NCBI RefSeq assembly: GCF_004134865.1
Contig: NZ_SDPO01000002.1
Coordinates: 186,001 to 250,000 of the forward strand
Direction: 5' to 3'
DNA length: 64,000 nucleotides
From: Agromyces fucosus
Lineage (GTDB): Bacteria > Actinomycetota > Actinomycetes > Actinomycetales > Microbacteriaceae
In this document: positions 53,007 through 61,745 of the stretch, in pieces
Layout: each line of letters begins with the position of its first letter
Position numbering within the stretch: the first letter of the stretch is position 1
Translations under genes and position numbers: made by a program
Notes under the pieces: generated by a model
What the model saw: only the letters and a program-made list of their open reading frames with translations
What the model was told of the DNA's origin: nothing
Database searches by the model: none

Positions 53007-53890
53007 TTCTTTCCTCTGTTTCTGGGGTCGAGTGCGTCGCGGAGACCGTCACCGAGCAGGTTCAGTCCCACGACGAGGAGGACGACGACCGCGCCGGGCG
53101 CGATCATGGTCCACGGCGCGATGCCGATGAGGGTGCGCGCCTCGAAGATCATGGAGCCGAGCGACGGGGCCGGCGGCGGGGTGCCGAGGCCGAGGAAGCT
53201 CAGCGAGGCCTCGGTCAGCACGGCCCACGAGAGCGAGAGCGTGACCTGCACGATGATGATCGACGCGATGTTGGGCAGCACGTGCCGGAACATCACCATC
53301 GAGCGGCTCTGCCCCGTGCTCGTCGCGGCCTTCACGTACTCGATCTCGCGGAGCGAGAGCACGGGCCCGCGGGTCACGCGGATGAAGATCGGCACGTAGA
53401 CGATCGCGATGGCCACGGCGATCGTGAACCAGTTGCGATCGAAGACCGACGCGAGCGACAGCGCGAGGAGCAGCGGCGGGAACGCGAACAGCACGTTCGT
53501 GACGCCCGAGATAACGCCGTCGGAGACGCCGCGGTAGAACCCGGCGACGAGGCCGCAGAACGTGCCCACGAGGGTGGCGAACGCCACCGCGACGAGCGAG
53601 ATGAGGGCCGAGTTGGCGACACCCGCCGCCACGCGCGAGAACACGTCGCGGCCGAACTGGTCGGTGCCGAACCAGTGCTCGGCCGACGGCGGCTGCAGCC
53701 GGGCCGGCGGATCCTGCGCGATCGGGTCGTAGGGCAGCAGGCCGAATGCCGAGAGCAGGCTGAGCACGCCCAGCAGGACGACGATGATGAGGCCGACGAG
53801 GCCGCTCCGGCTGCGGAGGAGCAGGCGCACCCGCTCCATGGTCCGTCCGCCGCCCGGAGCGAGGGTCGCGGTCTGAGTGATGTCGGTCAT
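53003..53890 (-). CDS. Oligopeptide-type ABC permease (DppC/OppC)
   Basis: A 295-residue permease with six membrane helices. The N-terminal OppC motif is SGLVGLIIVVLLGVL, and the periplasmic segment has LQPPSAEHWFGTDQFGRDVFSRV (the conserved 'HxxGTDxxGRDxxSR' family signature). The EAA loop is YVKAATSTGQSRSMVMFRHVLPN near 195, and it ends LSFLGLGTPPPAPSLGSMI. It partners with the DppB-like permease immediately upstream. ATG 53890 overlaps that gene's stop. With MurQ downstream, the transported peptide is probably a muropeptide. Confidence 0.93.
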   Translation of the reverse strand: MTDITQTATLAPGGGRTMERVRLLLRSRSGLVGLIIVVLLGVLSLLSAFGLLPYDPIAQDPPARLQPPSAEHWFGTDQFGRDVFSRVAAGVANSALISLVAVAFATLVGTFCGLVAGFYRGVSDGVISGVTNVLFAFPPLLLALSLASVFDRNWFTIAVAIAIVYVPIFIRVTRGPVLSLREIEYVKAATSTGQSRSMVMFRHVLPNIASIIIVQVTLSLSWAVLTEASLSFLGLGTPPPAPSLGSMIFEARTLIGIAPWTMIAPGAVVVLLVVGLNLLGDGLRDALDPRNRGKK

Positions 53891-54858
53891 GCGGCACGCA
53901 CCCTCGGGTCGATCATGCGGTAGAGCACATCGGTCAGCAGGTTCACGATCACGAACGAGAGCGCGATGATCAGCACGGTGCTCTGCACGAGCGCGTACTC
54001 CTTCTGCTGGATGCCGAGCAGCACCTGGCGGCCGATGCCCGGCAGCGAGAAGATCTGCTCGACCACGACGGCGCCGCCGAGCAGGTAGCCGAACTGCAGG
54101 CCGGTCATCGTGACGATGGGTACGAGCGCGTTGCCGAGCACGTGCTTGGCCTGGAGCCGGCGGGGCGGAACGCCCTTCGCCTTCGCCGTGCGAATGAAGT
54201 CGTTCGAGCGGATCTCGAGCACGGCCGTGCGCGTCGTGCGCATGATGGGGGCCGCGATGCCGAAGCCGAGCACGATCGACGGCAGGAGCATCTGCTGCAG
54301 GTTCAGCCACGGGTCGTCGACGAGGTAGGCGTAGCCCTCGCCGTTGGGGTTGAACCCGAAGCTCGAGGCGAGCACCGCGAGGAGGGTCGTCGCGAGCAGG
54401 AAGGCGGGGATCGAGAGCCCCGCGAGACCGACGACCTGACCGAAGGCATCACGGGGAGAGTCGGGCCTCGACGCCGACAGCATTCCGAGCGGGATGCCGA
54501 TGAGGAGCGCGAGCACGATCGAGAAGATCGCGAGCTCGATGGTCACGGGAAGCGACTGCGCCGTCAGCTCGAGCACGCTCTGCTGCGCGCGCGCCGAGAA
54601 GCCGAGGTTGCCGGTGAAGACGTTGCCGAGCCAGCTGAAGAACTGCACGATGAGCGGCTGGTCGAGACCGTAGTACGCCTCGAGCTGCTGCTGCTGGGCG
54701 GGTGTGAGGGCCGCGGCCTCGGTGCCGAGGCCGGCCGTGATCTGGTTGCCGGGGATCGCCCGCAACATGATGAAGACGAACACCGCAACGCCGAGCAGCG
54801 TCGCCAGTGCGGCGAGGATGCGCCGGAGCACCGGGTTCCTGAAGAGTCGTCGAAGCAT
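53887..54858 (-). CDS. Oligopeptide-type ABC permease (DppB/OppB)
   Basis: A 323-residue permease. The start is RRILAALATLLGVAVFVFIMLRAIPG, the invariant DppB first helix and 'xPGD'-like turn (here PGN). YGLDQPLIVQFFSWLGNVFTGNLGFS follows, then the EAA loop NDFIRTAKAKGVPPRRLQAKHVLGNALVPIVTMTGLQFG near 215-253 and the C-terminal YRMIDPRVR. ATG 54858 starts directly at the first helix. It lies 64 bases after the binding-protein gene and overlaps the DppC-like gene by 4 bases. Confidence 0.93.
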   Translation of the reverse strand: MLRRLFRNPVLRRILAALATLLGVAVFVFIMLRAIPGNQITAGLGTEAAALTPAQQQQLEAYYGLDQPLIVQFFSWLGNVFTGNLGFSARAQQSVLELTAQSLPVTIELAIFSIVLALLIGIPLGMLSASRPDSPRDAFGQVVGLAGLSIPAFLLATTLLAVLASSFGFNPNGEGYAYLVDDPWLNLQQMLLPSIVLGFGIAAPIMRTTRTAVLEIRSNDFIRTAKAKGVPPRRLQAKHVLGNALVPIVTMTGLQFGYLLGGAVVVEQIFSLPGIGRQVLLGIQQKEYALVQSTVLIIALSFVIVNLLTDVLYRMIDPRVRAA

Positions 54859-54922
54859 GGTCTTCCGTGGGTTGGGCCGAACGGCGCGACGTGAGTGTGG
54901 GGACGCCGCGCCGTTCGGGGTC

Positions 54923-56473
54923 TTAGTTGACCGTCGTGGTGCGGAGGTACTGCAGCGAGCCGTTGGCCATGGGCGTGAAGCCCTGCACCTCGGACGACGC
55001 AGCGGTGTAGGAGTAGCTCGTGAAGAGCCAGACCCACGCGGCGTTGTCTTCGAGGTTCTCCGAGATCTGCGCGTAGATGTCCTTGCGCTCATCGGGGTCG
55101 GAGCTCTGCTTGCCCTCGGCGAACAGCGCGTCGAGCTCGGGAGAGCTGTAGCCGGCGACCTGGTTGAGGTTGCCCGTGCTCGTGAAGTAGCGGCCGTACA
55201 TGCCGTCGGGGTCGGGGCGTCCGCCGTTCAGGGCAACGGCCGCGTCGAAGTCGGCGGCGATCCAGCGGTCGACGAAGGCGCCCGACTCGAGCACCTCGAG
55301 TTCGAGGGTGATGTTCGCCTCGGCCAGCTGCGCCTTCAGGTTCTGCGCCTCGTTGACGCTCGTCGCGTACTCGCCCTGCGAGACGATCGTCTTGATCGTC
55401 ACGCCGTCGGACTTGCCGGCCTTGTCGAGGTACTCCGCGGCCTGGTCGAGGTCGCGCTCGGGGCAGGGCCGGGCGTCGGGATCGGAGCGGTACGCCGGCG
55501 ACGTGATCGGGCCGGTCACCTCGCCCTCGCCGAGGGCGGCGGTGTCGAGCACCTCCTGGCGGTCGACGGCGCACTGGATCGCGAGGCGCACGTTGACGTC
55601 GGCGAGGTCGCCGCGGCGTGCGTTCAGCTGCAGTGCGTGATAGCTGAGCTGGGGCGTCTTCTCGACGGTGACGGTGCCGCTTTCGGCGGTCTGCGCGACG
55701 AGCGGGTCGTCGAAGACGGCGAGCTGCACGTTGCCCGACTGCATGGCCGAGACGATCGAGGACTCGTCGGGGATGACGCGGAACTCGACGGTGTCGAGCT
55801 TCGCGGCGTCGCCCCAGTAGGCGTCGTTCTTGGCGAGCGTCAGCGACTGGCTGGCCTTGCGGTCCTCGAGCACGAACGGCCCGGTGCCGTTCGGCGTCGT
55901 GTTGAGTTCGGCCTCGGTGTCGTCCGACGAGAGCATCGCCATGTTGATGACGGCGAGGTTCGCCGGCAGGGCGGCGTCGGGGGCGGTGAGCGTGAGCACG
56001 ACGGTCTGCTCGTCGGGCGCCTCGATGGCGGCGACCGACGCGAGCGAGGTGCGCGAGACGGCGGCGGTCGCCTCGGCCTGGATGGCCTCGAGCGAGAACT
56101 TCACGTCTTCGGAGCCGAAGGTCGAACCGTCGGCGAAGGTGACGCCTTCGCGCAGCGTGAAGGTCACGGTGAGGCCGTCCTCCGACGCCTCCCACGACTC
56201 GGCGAGGCCGGGCACGACGTTGAGGTCGGCGTCGAACTCGGTCAGGGTGCCGTAGAGGTTCTGCAGCACGTTGACGGCCTGGAACTGGGTGGCCTTCCAG
56301 GGGAAGAGCGTGTCGGGGTCGCTCGTGACGCCGATGACGAGCGCGCCTCCGGCCGTGCCCTCGTCGGTCGGCGCGGGCTTCGCCGGGCTGCAGCCGGTGA
56401 TCGTCAATGCGACGGCCGCTGCCAGGCCGACCGCTGCGAGGGCGCCGCGTACACCGCGGTTGCCTCCGTTCAT
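54923..56473 (-). CDS. Oligopeptide-type ABC binding lipoprotein (SBP family 5)
   Basis: A 516-residue extracellular binding protein. The signal ends in the lipobox ITGC (Cys28). Family 5 landmarks are GGALVIGVTSDPDTLFPWKATQFQA, GTLTEFDADLNVVPGLAESWEASEDGLTVTFTLREGVTFADG near 85-125, and NARRGDLADVNVRLAIQCAVDR near 270. ATG 56473 has GAGGAG upstream. It is the first gene of the leftward operon and supplies specificity. Since the downstream enzymes process MurNAc and cell-wall peptides, its ligand is likely a muropeptide rather than a nutritional peptide. Confidence 0.93.
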   Translation of the reverse strand: MNGGNRGVRGALAAVGLAAAVALTITGCSPAKPAPTDEGTAGGALVIGVTSDPDTLFPWKATQFQAVNVLQNLYGTLTEFDADLNVVPGLAESWEASEDGLTVTFTLREGVTFADGSTFGSEDVKFSLEAIQAEATAAVSRTSLASVAAIEAPDEQTVVLTLTAPDAALPANLAVINMAMLSSDDTEAELNTTPNGTGPFVLEDRKASQSLTLAKNDAYWGDAAKLDTVEFRVIPDESSIVSAMQSGNVQLAVFDDPLVAQTAESGTVTVEKTPQLSYHALQLNARRGDLADVNVRLAIQCAVDRQEVLDTAALGEGEVTGPITSPAYRSDPDARPCPERDLDQAAEYLDKAGKSDGVTIKTIVSQGEYATSVNEAQNLKAQLAEANITLELEVLESGAFVDRWIAADFDAAVALNGGRPDPDGMYGRYFTSTGNLNQVAGYSSPELDALFAEGKQSSDPDERKDIYAQISENLEDNAAWVWLFTSYSYTAASSEVQGFTPMANGSLQYLRTTTVN

Positions 56474-56657
56474 GGGGGAACTCCTCAGGGCTATGTGCGC
56501 CTCGTCCGGGTGGTACTGCGCTGTGTGCGCCGGGTCGAAGAGCATCGGTGATCTCAGTAGGTCATAAAAGTACATCACATTGGCTAGGCGTGTAACAAAA
56601 TTTCTTCTAGGGTGGTGTCAGCCCCCGACGGGTCATCGACAATCGACGAGGAGACTG
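56474..56657. promoter_or_regulatory. Divergent promoter region, muropeptide operon and murR
   Basis: A 184-base gap with an AT-rich core at 56561-56610, including GTAACAAAATTTC (56592-56604). A minus-strand promoter can be read as GTTACA followed 18 bases later by TACTTT; TTGGCT at 56580-56585 is a plus-strand -35 candidate. The core is the natural MurR operator. Exact boundaries are uncertain. Confidence 0.45.
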
Positions 56658-57563
56658 ATGCCCACTCACGAGCTCAGGGCCGACGAGCCCGGCCGTCGCC
56701 CGGTGCTCGTGCGCATCCGGGCGATCCTGCCCGAGCTGCGCCCGAGCGAGCAGCGCATCGCCTCGCTGTTCGTCGCGGAACCCGCGACGATCGCCGAACT
56801 CTCGATCGCCGAACTCGCCGCCCGCTGCGACACCTCGACCACCTCGGTCGTGCGCTTCTGCAAGCGGATGGGCTACGAGCACTTCAAGGACCTCCGCATG
56901 GATGTGCTCCGTGACGTCGCCCGTGAGACGTTCCAGGCGGCCGGGCTGCCGGAGATCTCGGGCGACATCGACCGCGACGACACGCTCGACGACATCGTGG
57001 CGAAGGTCTCGATGGCCGAGACGCTCTCGATCGCCGACACCGCGAAAGGGCTCGACATCGTCGCGCTGCAGGCCGCGGTCGACGCGGTCGGCACCTCCGC
57101 TCGCGTCGACATCTTCGGCGTCGGGGCGAGCTCGTTCGTCGGCCTCGATCTGCAGCAGAAGCTCACCCGCATCGGTCGCACGGCGCTGAACTGGTCGGAC
57201 CCGCACGCCGCGTGGACCTCGGCGGCGACGCTGCGCCCCGGCACCGTGGCGATCGCCGTCTCGCACAGCGGCGGCACCGTCGACACGATCGAGTTCCTCG
57301 CGATCGCGCGCGCCTCCGGCGCCACGACGATCGCGATCACCAATCACGACCACTCCACGCTCGCAGAGCACGCCGACATCGTGCTGACCACCGCGGCTCG
57401 CGAGACCGGGTTCCGCTCGGGCGCGCTCGGCAGCCGCATCGCCCAGCTCATGGTCGTCGACTGCGTCTTCATCGGCGTCGCGCAGGCCAGCTACGACCAG
57501 TCGATGGAGGCGATCCGCAACACCTACGCGGCGGTGCACCACCTCCGCGCGCGCCGTCCGTGA
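56658..57563 (+). CDS. murR: MurR/RpiR-family transcriptional regulator
   Basis: A 301-residue regulator with an N-terminal RpiR helix-turn-helix (PSEQRIASLFVAEPATIAELSIAELAARCDTSTTSVVRFCKRMGYEHFKDLRMDV, about residues 24-78) and a C-terminal SIS domain (RVDIFGVGASSFVGLDLQQKLTRIG and TVAIAVSHSGGTVDTIEFLAIA, about 150-220). SIS domains of this family bind sugar phosphates, and MurR of E. coli responds to MurNAc-6-phosphate. ATG 56658 has GAGGAGA upstream. It diverges from the binding-protein/murQ operon and heads the MFS/dehydrogenase operon, overlapping it by 4 bases. Confidence 0.9.
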   Translation: MPTHELRADEPGRRPVLVRIRAILPELRPSEQRIASLFVAEPATIAELSIAELAARCDTSTTSVVRFCKRMGYEHFKDLRMDVLRDVARETFQAAGLPEISGDIDRDDTLDDIVAKVSMAETLSIADTAKGLDIVALQAAVDAVGTSARVDIFGVGASSFVGLDLQQKLTRIGRTALNWSDPHAAWTSAATLRPGTVAIAVSHSGGTVDTIEFLAIARASGATTIAITNHDHSTLAEHADIVLTTAARETGFRSGALGSRIAQLMVVDCVFIGVAQASYDQSMEAIRNTYAAVHHLRARRP

Positions 57564-58729
57564 CCGCGTCGGTTCGAGGACTCTACGCCGCGTTCGCCGG
57601 CATGGGTGCGACCGCGGCGGCCATCCCCGCCGTGCTGCCGTCGGTCGAGCAGGTGGTCGGCGCATCCGTCGCGCCAGCGGTGCCCGCCCTCTTCGCCGGC
57701 CTGCTGGTCGGCGTGCTCGCGTCGGGCCTCGTGCTGCGTCGGGTGCGAGCCATGCACCTTGCGGCGATCGGATGCCTCGTGCAGGCGATCGCCCTCGGCG
57801 GTGCCGCCCTCGCCCCCACCGCACCGGCGTTCATCGCCTTCGCCGCACTCGCCGGCCTCGGGTTCGGGCTCACCGAGGCATCCGCGAGCGTCGCCTCGAA
57901 GGCCGTCTCGACGACCTCGACGGCCGCCATCCTCACCGCGCTCACGGCGACGGTCGCCGTGACCGCGGCGCTCACGCCCTTCCTCGTCGCTGCCGCGGCG
58001 GGCACCGGGCGGCCGCCGCTCGTGCTCCTCGTGGTCGCCGCCGCGCAGGTCGCCGCCGCCATCGCGCTCGTCGTCGGCGCGCGCGGCATCGCGGCGCCCG
58101 CCCCCGTCCACGGCGAGCGGCCACGCGGCCTTCGACGTGCGAGCCTGCTCGCCCTGCTTCCGCTCGCGATCGCGCTTCCCCTCTACGTCGGCGTCGAGAC
58201 CGTCTTCGCCGGGTGGTCGGCCGTGATCCCCGCCGAGCTCCTGCAGGTCGACCCCGCCGCCGCCGCGATCGGCACCTCGGTGTTCTGGGCACTCATGGCG
58301 GTCGGCCGATTCGTCTCGTCGGCGATGCTGCGGAGCGGGGTCACCACGCGGACCGCCCTGCTCATGGGCCTCGTCACCGCCGCCGCGATGCTCGCCCTCG
58401 CCGCCGCCGTCACGCCGACGGCCCCGACGTTCGGCCTGGTCGCCATCGCCGTCGCGGTGATCGGGCTCGCCCCGACCTACGCGCTCACGGTCGGCCTCGC
58501 GCTCGATCGCCTCGACGACGCCGAAGCGACGAAGGCGACCGGCGTGCTCGTCGCCTGCGGGGCGGCCGGCGGCAGCATCGTCCCCGCCGCGATCCTGTTC
58601 TTCACCGACGACCCCACCGCCCCCGCGACCTTCATCGCGACCGCCGTCATCTGCGTGATCGCCGCCGCGCTGTCGGCGATCCGCGTCGGCACCATCAGTC
58701 CAGCCGCCACAGGAAGCCGCACCGCATGA
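57560..58729 (+). CDS. MFS transporter
   Basis: A 389-residue, twelve-helix major facilitator protein, extremely Ala/Val/Leu-rich. FAGLLVGVLASGLVLRRVRAM near 45-65 is the MFS loop 2-3 region and LAGLGFGLTEASASVASKAV near 100 is the fourth helix. The C-terminal half starts at LRRASLLALLPLAIALPLYVGVE. GTG 57560 overlaps the murR stop and the gene overlaps the dehydrogenase start by 4 bases. Within a MurNAc operon it might move a sugar, lactate or muropeptide fragment; the direction of transport cannot be told. Confidence 0.87.
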   Translation: MTASVRGLYAAFAGMGATAAAIPAVLPSVEQVVGASVAPAVPALFAGLLVGVLASGLVLRRVRAMHLAAIGCLVQAIALGGAALAPTAPAFIAFAALAGLGFGLTEASASVASKAVSTTSTAAILTALTATVAVTAALTPFLVAAAAGTGRPPLVLLVVAAAQVAAAIALVVGARGIAAPAPVHGERPRGLRRASLLALLPLAIALPLYVGVETVFAGWSAVIPAELLQVDPAAAAIGTSVFWALMAVGRFVSSAMLRSGVTTRTALLMGLVTAAAMLALAAAVTPTAPTFGLVAIAVAVIGLAPTYALTVGLALDRLDDAEATKATGVLVACGAAGGSIVPAAILFFTDDPTAPATFIATAVICVIAAALSAIRVGTISPAATGSRTA

Positions 58730-61617
58730 CCGCGCCAGCCACCGCCAACCGCTCCGCCGTCGACCCCGGCGACACCCGTCTCGCCGCCGGCCTCCGCTTC
58801 GCGCTCGACGCCGCAGCCTCGGTCTCGACTCTCTCGCCTCCATCGAAGGCCCCGGCGGCCCCGGAGGTCTCAGTCACCGAGTTCGATCGCATCGTCGCGG
58901 GAGTCGACGCCTCGCACGTGCTGCTGACGCCGTCCGCCGTGGTCACGCCTCGCAGCATCGAGCAGGTCGCGGCGGTGCTCGGCTTCGCGGCCGAGACGGG
59001 GCTCGGGGTCACCGTGCGCTCGGGCGGCACGAGCCTCTCGGGCCAGGCCGCGACGGAGGGAATCCTGCTCGACACGCGCACCGCGTTCCGCCGCATCCAG
59101 GTCGAGGCCGGCGGCGACCGCGTGCGGGTGCAGCCCGGCGCGACGGTGCGACAGGTCAACGCCCGGCTGCTCCGCCACGGCCGAAAGCTCGGGCCCGACC
59201 CTGCCAGCGAGATCGCCGCGACCATCGGCGGCGTGATCGCCAACAACTCGAGCGGCATGGCCTGCGGCACGCATCACAACAGCTACCGCACGCTCGCCGC
59301 CCTGACGTTCGCGCTGCCGAGCGGCACCGTCGTCGACACCTCCGCGCCCGATGCCGACCGCCGCCTCGTCGACGCCGAGCCGGCGCTGCACGCCGGCCTC
59401 GCCCGCCTCCGCGACCTCGTGCGCAGCCGCCCCGACCTCCGAGCCGAGATCGAGCGGCAGTATCGCGGCAAGAACACGATGGGCTACGGCCTGAACTCCT
59501 TCCTCGACTTCACCGAACCCGTCGAGATCCTCGCGCACCTCATGGTCGGCAGCGAGGGCACGCTCGGCTTCCTCGCCGAGGCGGTCTTCGACACCGTGCC
59601 GATCGCCTCGAGCATCGCCACGGCGCTCGTCGTGTTCCCCTCGCTCGACGCGGCCACCGGCATCCTGCCGGTCCTCGTCGACACGGGCGCCGCCACGCTC
59701 GAGCTGATGGACGCGGCGTCGCTCCGCGTGATCCAGGCCGACCCCGCGGCATCCGGCATCATCGACGACGTCGTGGTCGACGGGCACGCCGCGCTGCTCG
59801 TGGAGTACCACGGACGCGACGACGACGACCTCGCCGAGCAGCTCGCCTTGGCCGCCGCAGCCCTCGCGGCCGCCGGCGCACCCGCGCTCGACGTCACCCG
59901 CGACCCGAAGGAGCGAGCCCGGCTCTGGCACTTCCGCAAGGGCCTGTATGCGGCGATCGCCGGCGCCCGTCGACCGGGCACCACCGCGCTGCTCGAGGAC
60001 ATCGCGGTGCCCGTCGAGCAACTGGCGGCGACCTGCGCGGCCCTGCAGACCCTCTTCGACCGCCACGGCTACGCCGACGCGGTCATCTTCGGGCACGCGA
60101 AGGACGGCAACATCCACTTCCTCCTCACCGAGGACTTCACCGCCGCCGATGCGATCCCCCGGCAGGAGCGGTTCACCGAGGAACTCGTCGACCTCGTGCT
60201 CGGCGCCGGCGGCACGCTCAAGGCCGAGCACGGCACGGGTCGCATCATGGCGCCGTTCGTCGAACGCCAGTTCGGCCCGGAGCTCTACGGGATCATGCGC
60301 GAGGTCAAGGCGCTCTGCGACCCCGCCGGCGTGCTGAATCCCGGCGTGCTGCTCACCGACTCGCCGACCGCGCATCTCGAGCACCTGAAGCTCACGCCCG
60401 AGGTCGAGTCCGAGGTCGACCGCTGCGTCGAGTGCGGCTACTGCGAGCCCGTCTGCCCGAGCAAGGACGTCACGATCACCCCGCGTCAGCGCATCGCCGT
60501 GCGCCGAGCGCGAGCCGCGGCGAGGGCGGCGGGTGACACCGGCCTCGACGCTCGCCTCGCAGCCGCAGAAGAGTACGCCTCGGTCGAGACCTGCGCCGCC
60601 GACGGCATGTGCCAGACGGCGTGCCCCGTGATGATCAACACGGGCGACCTCGTGCGGCGCCTGCGCGAACAGGAGGCGAACGGGCCGACCCGCACGATCG
60701 CCGCAGGTCTCGCGAAGACCTGGGCGCCGGTATCGAGGGGCGCCGCGCTCGCCCTCACCGCGGCGAAGGCCGTGCCGCCGATCGCGGCGGCGGCGAGCGC
60801 GGCCGGGCGAGCGGTGCTCGGTACCGACGTCGTGCCGCAGTGGACGGGCGACCTGCCGCGCGGCGGGGCGAAGCGCGCGCACGTCTCGGCGTCGAACGGC
60901 GACGTCGTCTTCTTCTCGGCCTGTGTCGGCTCGATGTTCGGCCCGGCCGACGACGGCATCGGCGCGGCATCCGCGTTCCGCCTGCTCTGCGAGCGGGCCG
61001 GCGTCGAGCTCGTCACGCCCGCCGGCATCGACGGGCTGTGCTGCGGCACGCCGTGGAAGTCGAAAGGCCTCGCAGCCGGCTACGCGACGGCGATCGAGAA
61101 GACGGTGCGCGCCCTGCTCGCCGCGTCCGACGGCGGGCGCCTGCCGATCGTCTGCGACAACTCCTCGTGCACCGAGGGCCTCGTGCACGCGCTCGAGAAC
61201 GTCGGGGAGCTCGACGGCGCACCCGTCTCGCTCCGCATCGTCGACGCGGTCGACTTCGCGGCCGAGCGGCTGCTCCCCACCCTCGACGTCGGCGAGCGGC
61301 TCGACTCCCTCGCGCTGCATCCGACGTGCTCGAGCACGAGGCTCGGCTCGAACGACCACCTCCGCGAACTCGCGAACGCAGTGGCCGTCGACGCGGTGGT
61401 TCCGGATGCCTGGGGCTGCTGCGCCTTCGCGGGCGACCGCGGCATGCTCCACCCCGAACTGACGGCCTCGGCGACGGCCTCCGAGGCCGCGGAGCTCGCC
61501 GAACGCGCCTTCGACGCGCACGCCTCGTGCAACCGCACGTGCGAGATCGGCATGACGCGCGCGACGGGCGAGTCGTACGTGCACATCCTCGAACTCCTCG
61601 AGCGCGCGACCCGCTGA
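58726..61617 (+). CDS. FAD- and Fe-S-containing 2-hydroxyacid dehydrogenase, probable D-lactate dehydrogenase
   Basis: A 963-residue fused enzyme. The FAD-binding PCMH domain (about 50-270) has VRSGGTSLSGQA and PDPASEIAATIGGVIANNSSG. The FAD-oxidase C domain runs to about 545 (LKAEHGTGRIMAPFVERQFG). Two 4Fe-4S clusters follow: CVECGYCEPVCP near 567 and the CAADGMCQTACP motif near 625. Two C-terminal CCG domains (GLCCGTPWKSKG; WGCCAFAGDRGM) complete the GlpC/YdiJ-like architecture. The family includes D-lactate and D-2-hydroxyglutarate dehydrogenases. Because MurQ in the same locus releases D-lactate, D-lactate oxidation to pyruvate is favoured. The gene overlaps the MFS stop and ends one base before the repeat copy. 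Confidence 0.87.
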   Translation: MTAPATANRSAVDPGDTRLAAGLRFALDAAASVSTLSPPSKAPAAPEVSVTEFDRIVAGVDASHVLLTPSAVVTPRSIEQVAAVLGFAAETGLGVTVRSGGTSLSGQAATEGILLDTRTAFRRIQVEAGGDRVRVQPGATVRQVNARLLRHGRKLGPDPASEIAATIGGVIANNSSGMACGTHHNSYRTLAALTFALPSGTVVDTSAPDADRRLVDAEPALHAGLARLRDLVRSRPDLRAEIERQYRGKNTMGYGLNSFLDFTEPVEILAHLMVGSEGTLGFLAEAVFDTVPIASSIATALVVFPSLDAATGILPVLVDTGAATLELMDAASLRVIQADPAASGIIDDVVVDGHAALLVEYHGRDDDDLAEQLALAAAALAAAGAPALDVTRDPKERARLWHFRKGLYAAIAGARRPGTTALLEDIAVPVEQLAATCAALQTLFDRHGYADAVIFGHAKDGNIHFLLTEDFTAADAIPRQERFTEELVDLVLGAGGTLKAEHGTGRIMAPFVERQFGPELYGIMREVKALCDPAGVLNPGVLLTDSPTAHLEHLKLTPEVESEVDRCVECGYCEPVCPSKDVTITPRQRIAVRRARAAARAAGDTGLDARLAAAEEYASVETCAADGMCQTACPVMINTGDLVRRLREQEANGPTRTIAAGLAKTWAPVSRGAALALTAAKAVPPIAAAASAAGRAVLGTDVVPQWTGDLPRGGAKRAHVSASNGDVVFFSACVGSMFGPADDGIGAASAFRLLCERAGVELVTPAGIDGLCCGTPWKSKGLAAGYATAIEKTVRALLAASDGGRLPIVCDNSSCTEGLVHALENVGELDGAPVSLRIVDAVDFAAERLLPTLDVGERLDSLALHPTCSSTRLGSNDHLRELANAVAVDAVVPDAWGCCAFAGDRGMLHPELTASATASEAAELAERAFDAHASCNRTCEIGMTRATGESYVHILELLERATR

Positions 61618-61618
61618 G

Positions 61619-61652
61619 CGAGGTGCTGCTGCGCACGCTCGTGTTCGGACGC
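61619..61652 (+). repeat. Right copy of 34-base direct repeat (tetR 3'-end remnant)
   Basis: Thirty-three of 34 bases match 46539-46572 in the same orientation, beginning 2 bases after the dehydrogenase stop codon; read in the tetR frame it gives EVLLRTLVFGR then TGA. It has no upstream tetR sequence. It marks the right edge of the muropeptide gene block. Confidence 0.9.
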
Positions 61653-61745
61653 TGATCGGGTGATGGACGCTGTCGAGGCGCGCAGCAGCGCTCTCGGACA
61701 CTGTTGTCCGGTTGCCGGTACTGTGGTGCAGGCTTGCTCAGGTCG

